A stretch of 64,000 nucleotides of DNA from Helianthus annuus (lineage: Eukaryota; Streptophyta; Magnoliopsida; Asterales; Asteraceae). The position numbers and the translations under genes are program-made. The notes beneath the pieces were generated by a model that did not search any database, was not told the DNA's origin, and worked only from the letters and a program-made list of their open reading frames with translations. This document shows, one piece after another, positions 45,159 to 58,724 of this stretch. Every line of letters begins with the position of its first letter. Position 1 is the first letter of the stretch. The stretch spans positions 111,396,517 to 111,460,516 of the forward strand of contig NC_035435.2 of the NCBI RefSeq assembly GCF_002127325.2, read 5' to 3'.

Positions 45159-47549
45159 TCAAGTCTCGAGTGTCAAAATGAACCTGTACTCAGCATCATC
45201 ACATACAATCACTGCTTGACCAGAAATCGGATCATACATCCAAAATTGGAAGTTCTTCAGAGAATCATCAGGAAGTTCCTTCAATAGTGGCACTATATTC
45301 ATATGTTTAGTTGCAGGCCACTTCACAATCTTGTAAGGCTTTCCTGTAGCAGGATCCAACACATCTGCATCTTCTTCAACAGTGGATTCAGCCAACTTCA
45401 TATCTCTAAAATTGACTCGAGCTTGTTGCTGCAGTTTGTTGTAGAAATTGACTCCAATTTTGCAATTTGGATTCTTGACTTGATCATGAAATCCAACATT
45501 GCTCAGCTCTCTCAAATCAACTGGAGTCCAGGAGTTAAATGCATCAGAATTAGCATAATACTCCACTTCACCATTCTTTCTCAGTACAATAAACATTTCC
45601 ATCTCATCATTGTATGCCCACCTTCTAATACCCGGTCTATTACCCTTCTTGCTCTTTTCAGTGGTGATCACATATCTATCAGGTTTGTCACCAAAATGCA
45701 GGTTCCATTCAGCTCCTACATTCCTCATAACCACCATTCTCTTTCTTGGTTTCTGATTCACTGTACGAGGAGTGCTTTCATAGTACCTGTTCATAGCATC
45801 TTCGTGCTCTTTTCTCTGCTGCTCTCTCTCTTCAGCAGTTGATTCTTTTAGAGGATCAGCAAACTCCTTAGGAAATTTTCCTTCCAATTTCTGCTTCATA
45901 TCCATCACAATAGCACTAAGAGCTCCCAGATTAGTCTCTAACTCATTGATCTTTTGATTCTTAACCACTAATTCCTCCATTAGACTAGCAATCTGTGCAT
46001 CTTTGAATATCTTATCTTCTTCAAGAGTAGAAATCCTTCGCATCAAGATTGTTGTCTCATTTTCTTCAAACAGATCTTCACTGTCAGAACTATCAGCAGT
46101 TGTAGCAGTTTCAGGAGTTTCAACTTGTTTTAACTTAGTTGCTGCTTCAACTTGAACAGCAGCAGCTTGTAGCAACTCATCAGATCTAATAACATCAGCT
46201 TCAGATGGGCCACTGCTCACCTGGTTTGGGAGTAGGCATATACATCGCTGATCTTTCATTCAGAATAAAATCAACTATCTTGGGATTGAGTTCAGATGGT
46301 GTATAGTTGATCTTTGGTTGTAAAGTACCAGTGGGGTTAGATGTCTCTGAGGTTGTTTGAACATTTACCTCACCGCTGATCCTAGGATCTCTTCTGCTTC
46401 GTTTCCTAGGAGGAAGATCAGCGGTAGCTTCTTCTAAAGAATGATAAACAGCAGCAGCTTCCGTTATAGACACAGGTTCAACATGAGGAGGGCTCACGTG
46501 AACTGGTTCACTAATATCTCCAGTTTCTGTTGTAAGGCCTTCATCCATGATCTCTGTTTCTGCTTCACTCTCATCAACATTTTCATCTTCTTCTTCATCA
46601 TCAACCATCCTGTCATCTGCAACATCTTCCTCACTTTCAATACTAGTCAGGTCTATGTTCTCAATCAGCTCTTGAACACCAACATGAGCTTCAATTATCT
46701 CTACATCATACTCTTCAGCCACAATAGCATTTATCTGAGCCGGTGCTTCTTCTTAAATCTCAGCAAAAATTCCAAATTTTTCTAAAGCGCGCTTGTTTTC
46801 ATACTTGACCCCAACATTTTCTCTAGACCTTTGGTTTATCCATGTAAATACCAAATGATTCATCATCTTGGTATCATAGGTTTTCTCAGTAACTGGCAAC
46901 TTAGGATACTTCTTTTCTAAGATCATTTGTATGAATCTTGGGAACTTGTACCAGTACTTCTCATTCAATGTCTTTACATTCGCAAACATATCACCAAAAA
47001 CACTCTTTGAATAATTGTAGTTCCATCCTTCAACCACCAAAACCACTGCAGAAGTTTGCTTCAACGTCAGTTTGTCAAGACCTCTCTTGTTCCCACTGAT
47101 GCATACCAAATAAATATGGGCCAGAAGTCTCCAGTATGGATGCAAAAACTTCTTGACTGTGGGAGGAGGAACCGCTCCCTCATAGCTCATTTTAACTAAA
47201 ATCTCCATGACCTTTTCCTTTGCATACTCTGTTGGATCATCAGCAGCATCTCCAAATAGCAACACATCACGTATATCTTGTTCACTGACTGAAACTTCTG
47301 TACCCTGAACCTTTGACTTGATTACCGAGTCGCCTTTCTTCGCCGTTGAGTTATCCCAGAAATCTTTGATCCAGTCTTCACGAATAACTGGATTCTCCCG
47401 AAGAGAATGTGCCAATCTGCAAGTGTTTAGGCCCACAATCAATGACTTGTACGTCTCGAATCCCTTTGGAGGATCAGACAAATAGCAAGCAATGTTCATC
47501 GTCTTTTCCCATGCTGGAACATGTGGACCTTTTGCTTTCTTTTTTGTAT
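45159..47549 (-). pseudogene. Extra ORF downstream of pol, unrecognised family, broken
   Basis: After an acceptor TATGCAG (47550) the frame reads DTKKKAKGPHVPAWEKTMNI, GFETYKSLIVGLNTCRLAH, HPYWRLLAHIYLVCISGNKR and LEKFGIFAEI, stopping at 46753. The same frame resumes past the stop as an acidic region (EEEDENVDESEAETEI) to RKRSRRDPRI. A frameshift near 46201-46259 leads to a coiled-coil-like part (LMRRISTLEEDKIFKDAQIA) and a final domain with FGDKPDRYVITTEK, ending at 45159. The total would be about 800 residues. I remember similar uncharacterised proteins, abundant in daisy-family genomes, but know no function. Sense is the same as pol and the position is that of an envelope gene. Confidence 0.65.
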
Positions 47550-47583
47550 CTGCATAAAAGAAAACAAAGCAATGCGGACACAT

Positions 47584-49860
47584 ATACGTTAATATTAAAG
47601 ATTTCTGAGTTTGATCGTAAATTTGGTCAAACTAAGTCAACTGAAATATCATAATTTTAGAATCCTTAAAAATAAAACACACAACTATGTTCTATTTAAA
47701 AGAATTCACAAAAATTATAACATAAACAGCTAACAAGCTCACTGTGTAAACATAGGCCCAAAAGGACTGGATCAGGCCCAACAAATAATACCTTGTGCGA
47801 TTGAGAGTCTCTTGTATGATTAGGCAGGTCTTGTGCGATGGCAATTTTGTAATAAAACAGATAAAGCCAGTCGCACAAGACCGGTCAACAAAGGTCAAAC
47901 GCACAAGACCTGGTCAACTCAGGTCAAACGCATAAGACCTGGTCAACTCAGGTCAAATGCACAAGATTCAGTCAACGGAAGTCAAACAGACTTCCAATCG
48001 CACAAGATTTTTAAAGACAGGGGCAACACAGTCTTTTCACACAAAATCTCAGGGGCAAAACCGTCCATCCCCAGATTGTGCGATTCACTTTGACGGCGCG
48101 TGTAATTCACTCGCCGTCTCCGGTTGTCTTCTCCGGCGAGAACTGAATATTCCGGCGACTGTCTAGGGTTTAAAAACACCTTTTTCCAGCTGAATATTAG
48201 GGGTTTAAACCATTTTTCAGTCAAAATCAGTATAATAACACATTATAAACCCTAATTTTTCTTTGATTTTATCATCAAAACCCTTCTTAACAAACCTTAT
48301 CATCATTCAATCAATAATCTAAGCAAGCCTAGTTTCTCACCTTTAAGAGTCGATCAACAAGCACAAATTCAAGAAAAATTTAAGTAGAAGAACTGACCTT
48401 TTGATTACCCTTTATCACTAGCCATGATTTCAGACGATAAAACTGAGAAGAAAGTAAGCTTGTGCGATCGGAGCTTGTGGGTTTTTCGAGAGTGTTCAGC
48501 TTTTCAAAATCTATGATTTGAAACTATCTCCACTTTCATCGCACAAGACCCCATAACCCTAACCAATTAGATTTTCAACCAAGGGGGGGGGCAAGTCTGC
48601 GGTGGGCCCAACCGTCATTTTGCATACCTTTTGTTTACCGATTTGGAACTTCGAAAAGTGTTTTGGATTTTGTGGGGCCCACCAAGTTTACGGTGGGCCC
48701 AGCTCAAATCCCGAGGATAAAATACCTTTTAAAATATTTGTGCAAAGGATATTGTATAAAAATTCGGTCTCCCTCGATTCATAACAACACGGCCACAAGA
48801 TTTTATATAAATAAATAAAATAATAACTAAAAATGTACACAAAAATAAATATTAACACAATAGGAATAATATGAAATATTTACAAGCAACAAAATATCTT
48901 ACACACCATTTTTGCATGCACTTTTCTTACGGGATCAAATCACAGAGTTTCAGGCTAGACTACACTTATCAACACTAATTTACTCTAGTAGATCTGAGCG
49001 ATTGCAGTATGTTTTTCCTCTTAAACTTATCTCCCTAGGCTTTTATCAAATAACGGACCGCAACTTATTTATCACGTTTTCATTTTAAATTATATGAACA
49101 CTCAAATCAATCACGATCAAATCCCGGAATTCTAGATTTGAACAGGCTATCATACGAGTAGTTTCCCTACCACATATTTCACAAGCCCATTCTAGAGTTC
49201 TGAAACCTTGACTGGACTGGATTGAGAAAAGAACATAATGGATCAGCGGAGATGGATATAATATACAAATCAAATGAGATTTTCTCAGTTTGATATAGGT
49301 TTTTTTTTTATTTTTTTGGGTTTCTTTTGGGCACTAGAGGGCCTCTTTCGGGTGTATTTGATCCACAATGCGACAACGTACAGCTAGGTCTTTGCTCACG
49401 CAAAACAGAAGCCGACGTTGCCTAGCACCTCTAGTTCTTTGCTCACGCAAAACAAAGGAGATACACGAGTTGTTTAGAAAAGATTTTAGAACTAGAACAA
49501 AATTGTGTGTATCGGGACATCACACACGCATTCAAATAGCTATGCTCTAATTCCAAGTGAACGATCTTTCCTTAGGTCATAGACTAAATTAGTGTTCTAA
49601 ACAGTACCAGTCAAGGAGTCCAACCATCAGGATAAAGCCTACCAGCACATCACTCTGGAGTCGGACCATTTCAATATTGGTCTTACATGAGTCAGCCTTA
49701 ATCCACATAGTGAAAATTTATTTCATTTCCCGGGTTGTAGCCAAGGCATGGCAAAAATAAAGAACTATTTTTGTATTTTTCTGATTTTTTAATGTTTTTG
49801 TATTTTTTCTGAGAGACTACATTCCCCTAAATTTTTGCTTAAAATAAAAGAAAAGCTATT
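47584..49860 (-). other. Non-coding spacer between pol and the extra ORF
   Basis: No ORF with recognisable content. It holds a CGCACAAGACC word array (47873-48010, with further copies at 47810-47840 and 48455-48550), a G9-type homopolymer at about 48584-48592, and AT-rich text. It may supply a separate promoter or leader for the extra ORF. Confidence 0.5.
47873..48010. repeat. CGCACAAGACCTGGTCAACTC tandem array
   Basis: Four imperfect units of about 30 bp, each CGCA(C/T)AAGACC followed by TGGTCAACTCAGGTCAAA. The last unit is the most diverged. Confidence 0.8.
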
Positions 49861-52739
49861 TTAAGAAACAAATTTACAGAAACGAAGAAAAATATTTTTT
49901 TTTGTGTGACCGCGGTCAATCCTGAATTCGACCATTTTGAGAAGTTCAAGAAGAGCAAGAAAACGTGCTTTATCAACCGGTTTTGTAAAAATATCTGCGA
50001 CATTGTCGTCAGTATGAATTTGTTCCATTTTAATTAAACCCTGGTCTAAAGAATCACGAATAAAGTGAATTTTTATGGCAGTGTGCTTGGTTTTTGAAAA
50101 ATACACCGGATTTTTCACTATTTGGATAGCTGCATCATTGTCACAATAAATGAGTTTGGGTAAAATTCAAACCGTAGTCCACCAGCTGGTGTTGAATCTA
50201 AATAACCTGTGAGCAGCAGGCTGAAGCGGCCACGTATTCCGCTTCTGCAGTAGACAGAAAGACAGTTTACTGCTTCTTGCATTGCTAGGAGATGAGGCGA
50301 TCCCCCAGAAACTAGCATCCAGCTAACGTAGATTTCATGTCCTGACCAGTACCTCCAAAATTGCTGTCAGAAAAAGCACACAAATCAAATGGAGACTCTT
50401 TTTGATACAAAAGTCCAAGCCGAGGCCTGCCCTTAAGAGATATCGAAAGATTCTCTGAACAACTTTTAAATGAGAAAGTTTAGGAGCAGCCTGATAGCGA
50501 GCACACTAACACACAGTAAACATGATTTCTGGTCTACTGGCTGTCAAGTACATCAACGAGCCAATCATCGACCGGTACAGTGAAGCATCAACAGCTTCCC
50601 CTTCCATATCTTCAGTCATCACTGGTCTTTCTGCTATAGGAGTGTTTGCAGGTTTGACATCTTGAAGTTTGAATTTTGCACGAATATCATCGACATATTT
50701 TCCCTGATGGATGAGAATTCCTTTGGAATCTTGTCGAATCTGCAGACCCAGAAAGAAACTCATTTCTCTTAACGCACTCATTTCAAATTGCTTCTTCATA
50801 ACCTCTTCGAATTCCTTGCACCGTGCTTCACTAGTGGATCCAAAGATGATTTCGTCCTCATAGATCTGCACTAAGATTTGATCCTCTCCCACTGTTTGAA
50901 TGAACAGTGTCTAATCAATCACACCCCGAATGTATCCATGAGCGAGAAGATGCTCTGTCAGAGTAGCATACCAAGCACGGGGAGCCTGGTGTAACCCATA
51001 TAAAGCCTTATCAAGCTTATACATGTGATGGGGACACTGTTTGTTCACAAAGCCTGGTGGCTGTGACACATAGATCTCTTCCTTTACTTTGCCGTAGAGA
51101 AACGCCGTCTTGACATCCATTTGATAGACCTTGAATCCCATGTAGGATGCATATGCCAGAAAGATTTTGATTGCCTCCAGTCGAGCCACAGGAGCATACA
51201 CTTCATCGTAGTCAAGGCCTTCTATCTGTCTAAACCCTTGGACGACCAGTCTTGCTTTGTTTCTAACAATCACTCCGCTATCGTCTCTCTTGTTGCGATA
51301 GACCCATCTAGCTCCGAGTGATTTCTTTCCAGCAGGTAGAGTAACCAACTTCCATACTTTCAGTTTCTTTTCAACTCATCCTGCATCGCATCTACCCAGC
51401 TAGGTTCCAAAAGAGCCGCATCAGTTGTCTTTGGCTCGATTTGAGAGATAAAACATGAAAACAAGCAGTTGTTGATGATTCCTGACAGACTGCTAGTCAA
51501 CACTCCCGCCTCTACTGGTCCAATCACATTTTCGATGGGATGATCACATTGGACACTGGCAGGAATAGCAACTTCTAGTGCAGTTCTCGTTGGAGAGACA
51601 TTCGTTAAATGATCAACTGCTACTGACTCAGTTTGGTCAGAGACTTGCTCTTCTTCTGCACCATTTGCGACAAACTCTTCAGGAATGGGACCATCAAACA
51701 TGTCATTTTGATCAATAGGTGTGTCCTCCTCATCAGACGAGTCCAACCCTTCCCCTCCATCATTAAGAATGTCGGTGTAATTCGGAGCCACTTGAATCTT
51801 AGGTGTAGATGTTGAAGATGAGACTGCAGGTGTCTGATCCCCCACAGCTGTAGAATCCCCGTCAAATTCAACGTCCCCCTCTTCTTCAGCATTATGTGGA
51901 ACAATTGAGGGTTGAGAGACAACATTAGTTGTACCAGAAGTACCTGCATGAGTAACCGGAGGATCATCAAGAATATCAAAAGATTTGAATAGATAGGCAT
52001 AATTATAAAGAGTAAATGGCCCGTTTCCAGCGTCTGTCTGATTTTCTTCGAGCCACCGCACATCATAAGACTTAATGATTTGTCTAGTCTTCTTATTGTA
52101 CACTCTATATACCGTCTTGTTTTCATGAGCAGCCTTCCCAGCATATCCAATGAAATAGCATTCATCTCCCCTAGCGTCAAACTTTGGTACGGATTCCAAG
52201 TGCAAAAGAGTACATGGACAGCCGAAAGCTCTAAAGTGCCCCACATACGGTTTCTCGCCAAACATTACTTCATGAGGCGTCTTCATGTGTGCCTTGTTGA
52301 TAACAACTTTGTTTTGAATGTAGCAAGCAGTGTTAATGGCCTCTTCCCAGAAGAAAACTGGAAGTTTCGAATCACAGAGCATAGTGCGAGCTGCTTCAAT
52401 CAGGATTCTATTCCTTCTTTCAGCAACTCCATTTTGCTGAGGAGTTCTAGCAGCACTGTATTGTCGAGCGATTCCCCTCTCGGCACAAAAGAAATTCAGC
52501 TTAGCGTTATTGAATTTGGTTCCATTGTCGCTTCGAATCCCTTTCACTTTCTTGCCAGTCTGATTCTCCATAAAGATTATGAATCTCTTGATTAATTCTG
52601 CAGTCTCACTTTGTTAACTAAGAAGAAAACCCAAGTAAAACGTGATTAATCATCAGTAATTACAAGACAGTAAGACTTTCCAGATAGACTGAGCACATTC
52701 ACTGGACCAAAAAGATCCATGTGAAGAAGCTGCATCACA
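49861..52739 (-). pseudogene. Copia integrase C-terminus, RT and RNase H (decayed)
   Basis: Integrase: LLHMDLFGPVNVLSLSGKSY, a stop (DD-TAA), GIRSDNGTKFNN and QQNGVAERRNRILIEAARTM supply the D, D and E motifs. [36 protein letters not shown], a stop near 50911, then IYEDEIIFGSTSE where YVDD is expected. The linker to RNase H is frameshifted. RNase H end: KIHFIRDSLDQGLIKMEQIH, DNVADIFTKPVDKARF. There are at least four breaks, and the RT catalytic box is mutated (YEDE). Confidence 0.85.
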
Positions 52740-52744
52740 CTGTT

Positions 52745-54898
52745 TGTCACAACCCCCGATCCCTGATACAAACACAGGAACGGGCGGCCGTGAGCCAGTT
52801 TCGATGGTATCGCGTATTATCTAATTTGGCAGCGGAAATTTCATCAGGACCGTAGTTAGGAAATATTTTATCAGATTAAACCACCATAATTTTCATGATA
52901 TTAAATACATGGGATAAAACCCAAGTTTGCAGTACACGCATTTTTATAGGAATAAATCCTATTTTATTTAATAAAAACATCTATTTTATTTTAGGTAACT
53001 TTATTGCCACTTTTCCAAGCCTTCAGTGCTCTCCAGCTGGCTTTTATTAGCTTCACACTAAGTTACCTGAAACACGTGTTTAAAAACATTTTATCAGCAG
53101 GAAATACTGGTGAGTGAATCCCAGTTTAATCAAGTTTAAGTAAAAATCACAGTGAACAGTATTGAGGGAGCATCCGCAATTACATTTGTTTCCAAGTTAT
53201 ATCAATTACCACCACACGGTAATGTCGTTCCGACTTATGGTCATGTTACTCCTTTACCAGGTGGTAACAAATTTTGTATACAAAACCCCAAATTTACCGA
53301 CTGTAATTGTATTCTTACAAATACTCAATAACTGCTATTCGCATGGAAAGATATATAAGGTTTTGTAAAAACAGTTAACAAAAAGAGGATTACTCACATT
53401 GCTATTATAGGGCTTTCCTTTGTGACTTCCTGGTTATAATCTAATTAAATAAACAATACACACATGTTAGTATAATAACCCATTTTAACATTAGTAATAC
53501 CCTCCCCGAGCCGGCATTCCAACGACTACGTCGGGCAGAACCACGACAACCGTTACGGAACCCTAGATCAATCGGGCAGAGTATCTAATACGTATCAAGG
53601 GGTTATGATACTTACAACGAGGCAGAGCTTCGCTAATTAGGGGGTATTATACCCGCGTATAATGCATACGCTTTAGAATTGAGAGAAAGAAAACGATTTT
53701 GAACGAATTCAAATGAAGATCCGATGGCCTGCTTATATAGTGCTTCACCTGGGTTTTCTCGCGGCCCGCGTAAAATAAGGCAATGCTTTACGCGGCCCGC
53801 GTCAACTCTAGTCAACGCGTAGCTGGGCTGGGTCATCGAGTAGGTTTGCCGGGTGTTGGGCCACGTGGCCGCACCGGGCTGCGCCACCTTTTTAGCCTCT
53901 CGCGGCCCGCGTAAGGGTTATGGGGTACCTTACGCGGCCTGCCTCAACTTAAATATTCAGTTTTTAATTATTTTTAATACTGTTTAATGTATTTGGGGTC
54001 CGTTTTCGCGTATGGGGTGTATTTTGGGACCTATTGGGATATTTTAAAATATATTAGGGTGTCAGAAATAATATTCGGGAGGGTTGTTATATTTTGGGTA
54101 TAACTCCTGGGTTATTTAATAAAATATATAGTGCACTCACATTAAGTATAGTAACCCAATTTTACTTTATCCCTACGTCACGAGACAGAACCCCAACGAA
54201 TTTAGGCAGAGCCTTGACATACATTACGGGGCCCTACGTCAGTCGGACAGGGTATCAGTGATCAGGGGCTACAATACTCAAAACGGAGCAGGGATTTATT
54301 ATTATTATAGGGAAAATAATAATAAAAATATATACATACGTAGATAGTGAGATCGAAAGGGAAGACAAAGACTGAGCATTTTAGAAAGCTGAGAGTATCT
54401 GCTATATATACATGTTGTTAACTTGGGGTTCACGCAATTCTAAAGAATTGTCTGGCCATTTGAATTTGAACCACGTATACAATCTTTCATCCACGTAGTA
54501 ACATACATATGCATGTTTTTGTCACTTTTTCAAAATTTTAGTTTTTCTTTTCAATGTAAACTTACATATTATTTAGTTTAATATTATTTATTATTTTATT
54601 AATTTATATATTATAATTAATTTAACTGCTTTATTCTTTTGGCGCTTATAACTTCTAAAATATGACGTTTTATAAAACAATAATTATATCTTTAGAACGA
54701 GAATAATTTTATCTACATTTCGAACCAAGTTTCATTAAAAACAAAGTAGGTTCAAGTATAATGCATTTTTTTTATAATTTAATTATTAAATGGTTCCTAC
54801 GCTTGCCCAAAATACTTCGTATTTTCATTGGTCAATGTATCCTTTTAATAACATAAGTTTTTATATATTTATATAAATAAAATTTTGGGAATGTTACA
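52745..54898 (-). repeat. 3' LTR of the LARD-like element, with duplicated promoter module
   Basis: On the minus strand it starts TGTAACATTCCC and ends GGGGGTTGTGACA. Two related modules (about 53411-53741 and 54095-54411) share TAACTCCTGG-type text, AGTATAGTAACCCA-type text, CCTACGTC/GACTACGTCGG and a TATA box each (53732-53741 and 54402-54411). CGCGGCCCGCG words occur at 53759, 53790, 53900 and 53932. Confidence 0.85.
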
Positions 54899-57800
54899 TC
54901 CTCCCCACCTTGTTTTAAATCTCGTCATCGAGATTCCCTGAAATATGGATGAATGTTTAGTTACTTTAGTTTCTAGGTATATTATGGGCTTTCTTTTGAA
55001 TTTCACTTTACTTTGACCAAAACTATTCTTTTATGAGATTCTTATTCTTGACTGAAATATGTTTTGTATTTTAACACAGCTTTTAGTTACAGGTTTCCTA
55101 ATGCATTAATAATCGCAAAGGGAAATCTTATACTTTCCATGGCGTCCCAACTTATAGGGTTCCGTCGTTCATCTTGTCACACGAGTTTCGAGACTGATGA
55201 TCGAACGAAATAATGTTTGATATCGAAATTATAGACGTATACGAGAGATTCCTAATAAATCTAAAATTATTATTGACACACTTGTTTGTGATTTATTCCT
55301 AATTGTCAATCATTATGGTCTTTGGATTTCCTCATAGATATACATATCTATATAATCATATATTTCACATACTGTAGTATACACTCCATTCATAAGGTCA
55401 ATGTATTTAATAGGTTCATATTTCCAAAAACAGGTCAGACATCAGGTCATGGTATTATTTAGGGAATTTCATAACATATACCCCATCTCACCCGGTCTCG
55501 CCGGAGAGGTACCCTCATCTCACCCGGACAAGCTGGAGTGTATACCACATCATACCCAGGCTTGCCGGAGAGGTAGTTATCATTGTATTTCCCATAAACA
55601 TAATTTTTCTCACATCATGATTTGCATCATTTATTTTGACTTATATCAAGAAACAAGGAAATTAGTATTCTCATGATGGATCATATTCTAGAACCGAGTA
55701 GTATTAATAAACAAGAAATAACAATGGCCAAATGTTATTGCTTATTTATCATACAGGCACTGTTCTAGTCATCATCCTCACGGGATACCAATAACCATCA
55801 CACTTTATCTACAAATAATTAGCTTATCTTGAAGCTTGTACTAAGGCATTCTTCTTAGGTTCAAGTCTGAATATTATCCTGAGTGTTGCCAGTCAATATC
55901 CTAATTCTTTTTGTTTAAGCATAGATATTATTATGGTTGTGGCTTTCTTTTGCTTGGAAAAATGGAGTTTTGACAAAATATCGTTGTCTCCATTGATACT
56001 ATAGCTAGGTTCAATGTAATAAGTATGCTTACATCTTAACTTTATTTATGCTTATATATTGTTAGATTCCGTTGCAAGGAATATTTTATTGAGACAGATG
56101 GCATTTTAAAACATAGTAGTTTTCATGGTTTATTCTTATAATGATTTCATGTTTTCCTATGAATCACCAATGATATTTTTTTCTTATTTTTATCTTACAT
56201 AAGATATTATATTGGGTATACCATCAAGAAATTCTATTGGGTATATGCATATATGTGTATAGAATTTCAAATTTTTAATATTAAACTCACAGAATATATA
56301 CAGACATATATAAAATAATAACTATACATGAGATGGTACCAATCATCAAGCTTATTTCCATGACTTTATTTTATCCTTTTATAAAAGTAGTATATTGAAA
56401 TAAATTTCTTGTCAAATATAATATTTTGAAATTAAAAGTTTAGGGAAATAAATTACTCCAAATATAAATTTTCTGGACTCATAAGAACAATTTCATTTTT
56501 TTTAACTAATGGATTAAACTATAGAAGGCTCACTATTTATATTACCTTAATAATTTTTCCGCAAGTAACCATCTATTTATCTATTCCAATTATCACATTC
56601 CTACCTTTTCCTTTATAAGAATCCATTATAATATACATTTAAGACTGAGAGGCATTATTTAGAGGACTATGTGCATATGTGACCCCTGACATTATATTTA
56701 TGGGTTACCAAGAGATATATATACTATACATAAATTACTTTCTGTAATTGAAAACTTTAGTTATAATAATATAGCGGATATATATAAGATATAGTACATA
56801 ACATTAATTTATGATTTTGCCCTCTGTAACTTACTTCATCCCATACTATCAAAGTATGTCTATTTTATATTCAAAATATGTTAAGATTAATACTTTACTT
56901 CGTATATATTCGAGATTTATTTTTCAAGTATTTAACTACATAGATCTTTTATAGATTCACGTAACCGACTTATTTATTTGTGTTACAGGTACATCACTGA
57001 TATTTTATTACCACAGTTATTTTATGAGAACCTTCATCTTTATTATTATTATTATTATTATTTTATTATTAAGTTTAACCAATCACAATTTAATCTCATC
57101 TCTTTTATTTTCATTATAATCTTCTTAAAGTATGAGAATTTCGAGACTACTTAAAGTAAATTTAACATCCAATTTATCAACTCAACTCATTTACTAGTAT
57201 TGTATTATTTAACTATTATACATCAACCAGCTGACTCAAATATTTTTCTTTATAATTTAGGATACACAATCCTATGACTAATATGACTGGTTAATCTTAT
57301 AATATTAATTATTTCCAGGCATAAGACCTATTCTAGACATACCTTAATATTAGAGATTTGTAGAAATGCTTTCAACGTTTAGTTAGGCCTTTCTACGTAG
57401 TCTAACCAACCCAAATCTCAAAAAATTTAAATGATTTTATTTAATCATGAATACCCATCATATTCATTTAACCATTTATTTTATCGCTAAGTATTTTAAT
57501 AGAAATCTTTACAAGTAATCCTAACATCAGTTATTTCATAAAACTATGAAAGTATGATGTCTTATGGCCAACTGGTTACGAACCAGAAGGGATAAAATAA
57601 AGTAGGAAATTGGTACACCTGGGTTTCAAAACTTGCTTTGGCTCGATCCACTAAGGCAATCTTTTAAATTTTTATTATTTCTTAAAATCCTTTTAGTTAA
57701 TCTAACAGCTTCGGTTTTATTTATTTAAATATAAATTATTTTGAAATAATATTATTAAAACCACAAATTTTAAAGCTTTATACCATATATTTCAATATGT

Positions 57801-58364
57801 ATTTTAAACCAAAGTAAATGATCGGTTCCAAAAGAAAGTCATTAATAGATTGCTTTGTTAACAACTAACTTAGTTTGATGTATATTATAATATTATTTGA
57901 GTAGGTGGTATTAATTATCACAGCCAAATTTCTAGTATAAACATTTGGGTACAATCATAAAAATAGATTGATTAAAAACGGCGAACATTGCGACTTATAT
58001 ATATATATTTATTGCAAGCTACAACTGGAATTCAAAATATACTAGTGATTATGCATCCGTAACTTATTTTAGTCTATCTAGGTTATAAGAGTATTATGCT
58101 TAACATGCCTTTATATAAGGTTTATTCTATCTCTTTCCTCTACTAGGTTATTTATTTAAAGGGGCAAAGTTTCTTTAAAATTTCTGGCTCATAGGTGGCA
58201 TGGGTGCTGGTACTGGTTTGGCGGTTCAACTATTTAATATAAGTTAATATTTACTGCTGTAGTGGCTAACATATTGAGATTTACCCATTGTTTATCTGGT
58301 TCATCTTCCCCTAGTAAGTTATTGCCTGTTTCCTGAGTTTGTGTATTTATTTCCTTATTGATTA
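54899..58364 (-). other. Interior of the LARD-like element, no coding sequence
   Basis: About 3.5 kb, AT-rich, stop-dense in all frames. A CACCCGG(T/A)C...GCCGGAGAGGTA unit is repeated three times at 55490-55575. A TTA microsatellite lies at 57041-57068. No retroviral domain or RNA gene was recognised. Confidence 0.7.
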
Positions 58365-58637
58365 TCACTTCCTTTGGTTGTGACTTTTTTTTTTATTTTC
58401 TCTTGACTTTTTTCCAATAATCTTACTTCTCTTCTTAGTGGTAAATGGTTTCTTAGACTGTGCCTTACAAATAAATATTCCTTCCTCAGTATCTGCTGAG
58501 TATCCTGAGGGAATTGGTTGAAATGAGGTTCCATTATCTTTTGGTGAACTATCTAATTGACGATAGATGTCCGAAATCTTTTGCTTACCCATATTGTAGA
58601 CTAACAAACAGTTAAATAACATAAAACACATAATCAC
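58365..58637 (-). CDS. Small basic ORF next to the LARD primer site
   Basis: An open frame of 90 codons; the internal ATG gives MGKQKISDIYRQLDSSPKDN and a lysine-rich tail (KKRSKIIGKKSRENKKKSHN). It is the first ORF downstream of the primer-binding site, where gag would begin, and its basic tail could bind RNA. No recognised domain. It could be a gag remnant or chance. Confidence 0.3.
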   Translation of the reverse strand: MIMCFMLFNCLLVYNMGKQKISDIYRQLDSSPKDNGTSFQPIPSGYSADTEEGIFICKAQSKKPFTTKKRSKIIGKKSRENKKKSHNQRK

Positions 58638-58712
58638 ATAAGTTATTTCCTAACACAGAATTTAAAACTTAAGTGTCAGCAGAACACTTCTTTGGCTTGA
58701 GCCAGTGGCATA

Positions 58713-58724
58713 TCTCTGATACCA
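58713..58724 (-). other. Primer-binding site of the LARD-like element
   Basis: Minus-strand TGGTATCAGAGA, initiator-tRNA type, five bases inside the 5' LTR end. Confidence 0.8.

Noticed and set aside
45303..46785. ORFs of 179 and 114 codons on the plus strand over the extra ORF
   Set aside because: Antisense shadows of the minus-strand ORF family; no independent signal.
47873..48010. CGCACAAGACC array as a CRISPR or satellite locus
   Set aside because: Only four diverged units inside a retroelement; too few for a satellite and wrong kingdom for CRISPR.
51620..52595. ORFs of 213 codons (minus) and 171 codons (plus) over the copia integrase
   Set aside because: Alternative frames of the integrase coding sequence; composition (Leu/Met/His-rich) is typical of shadow frames.
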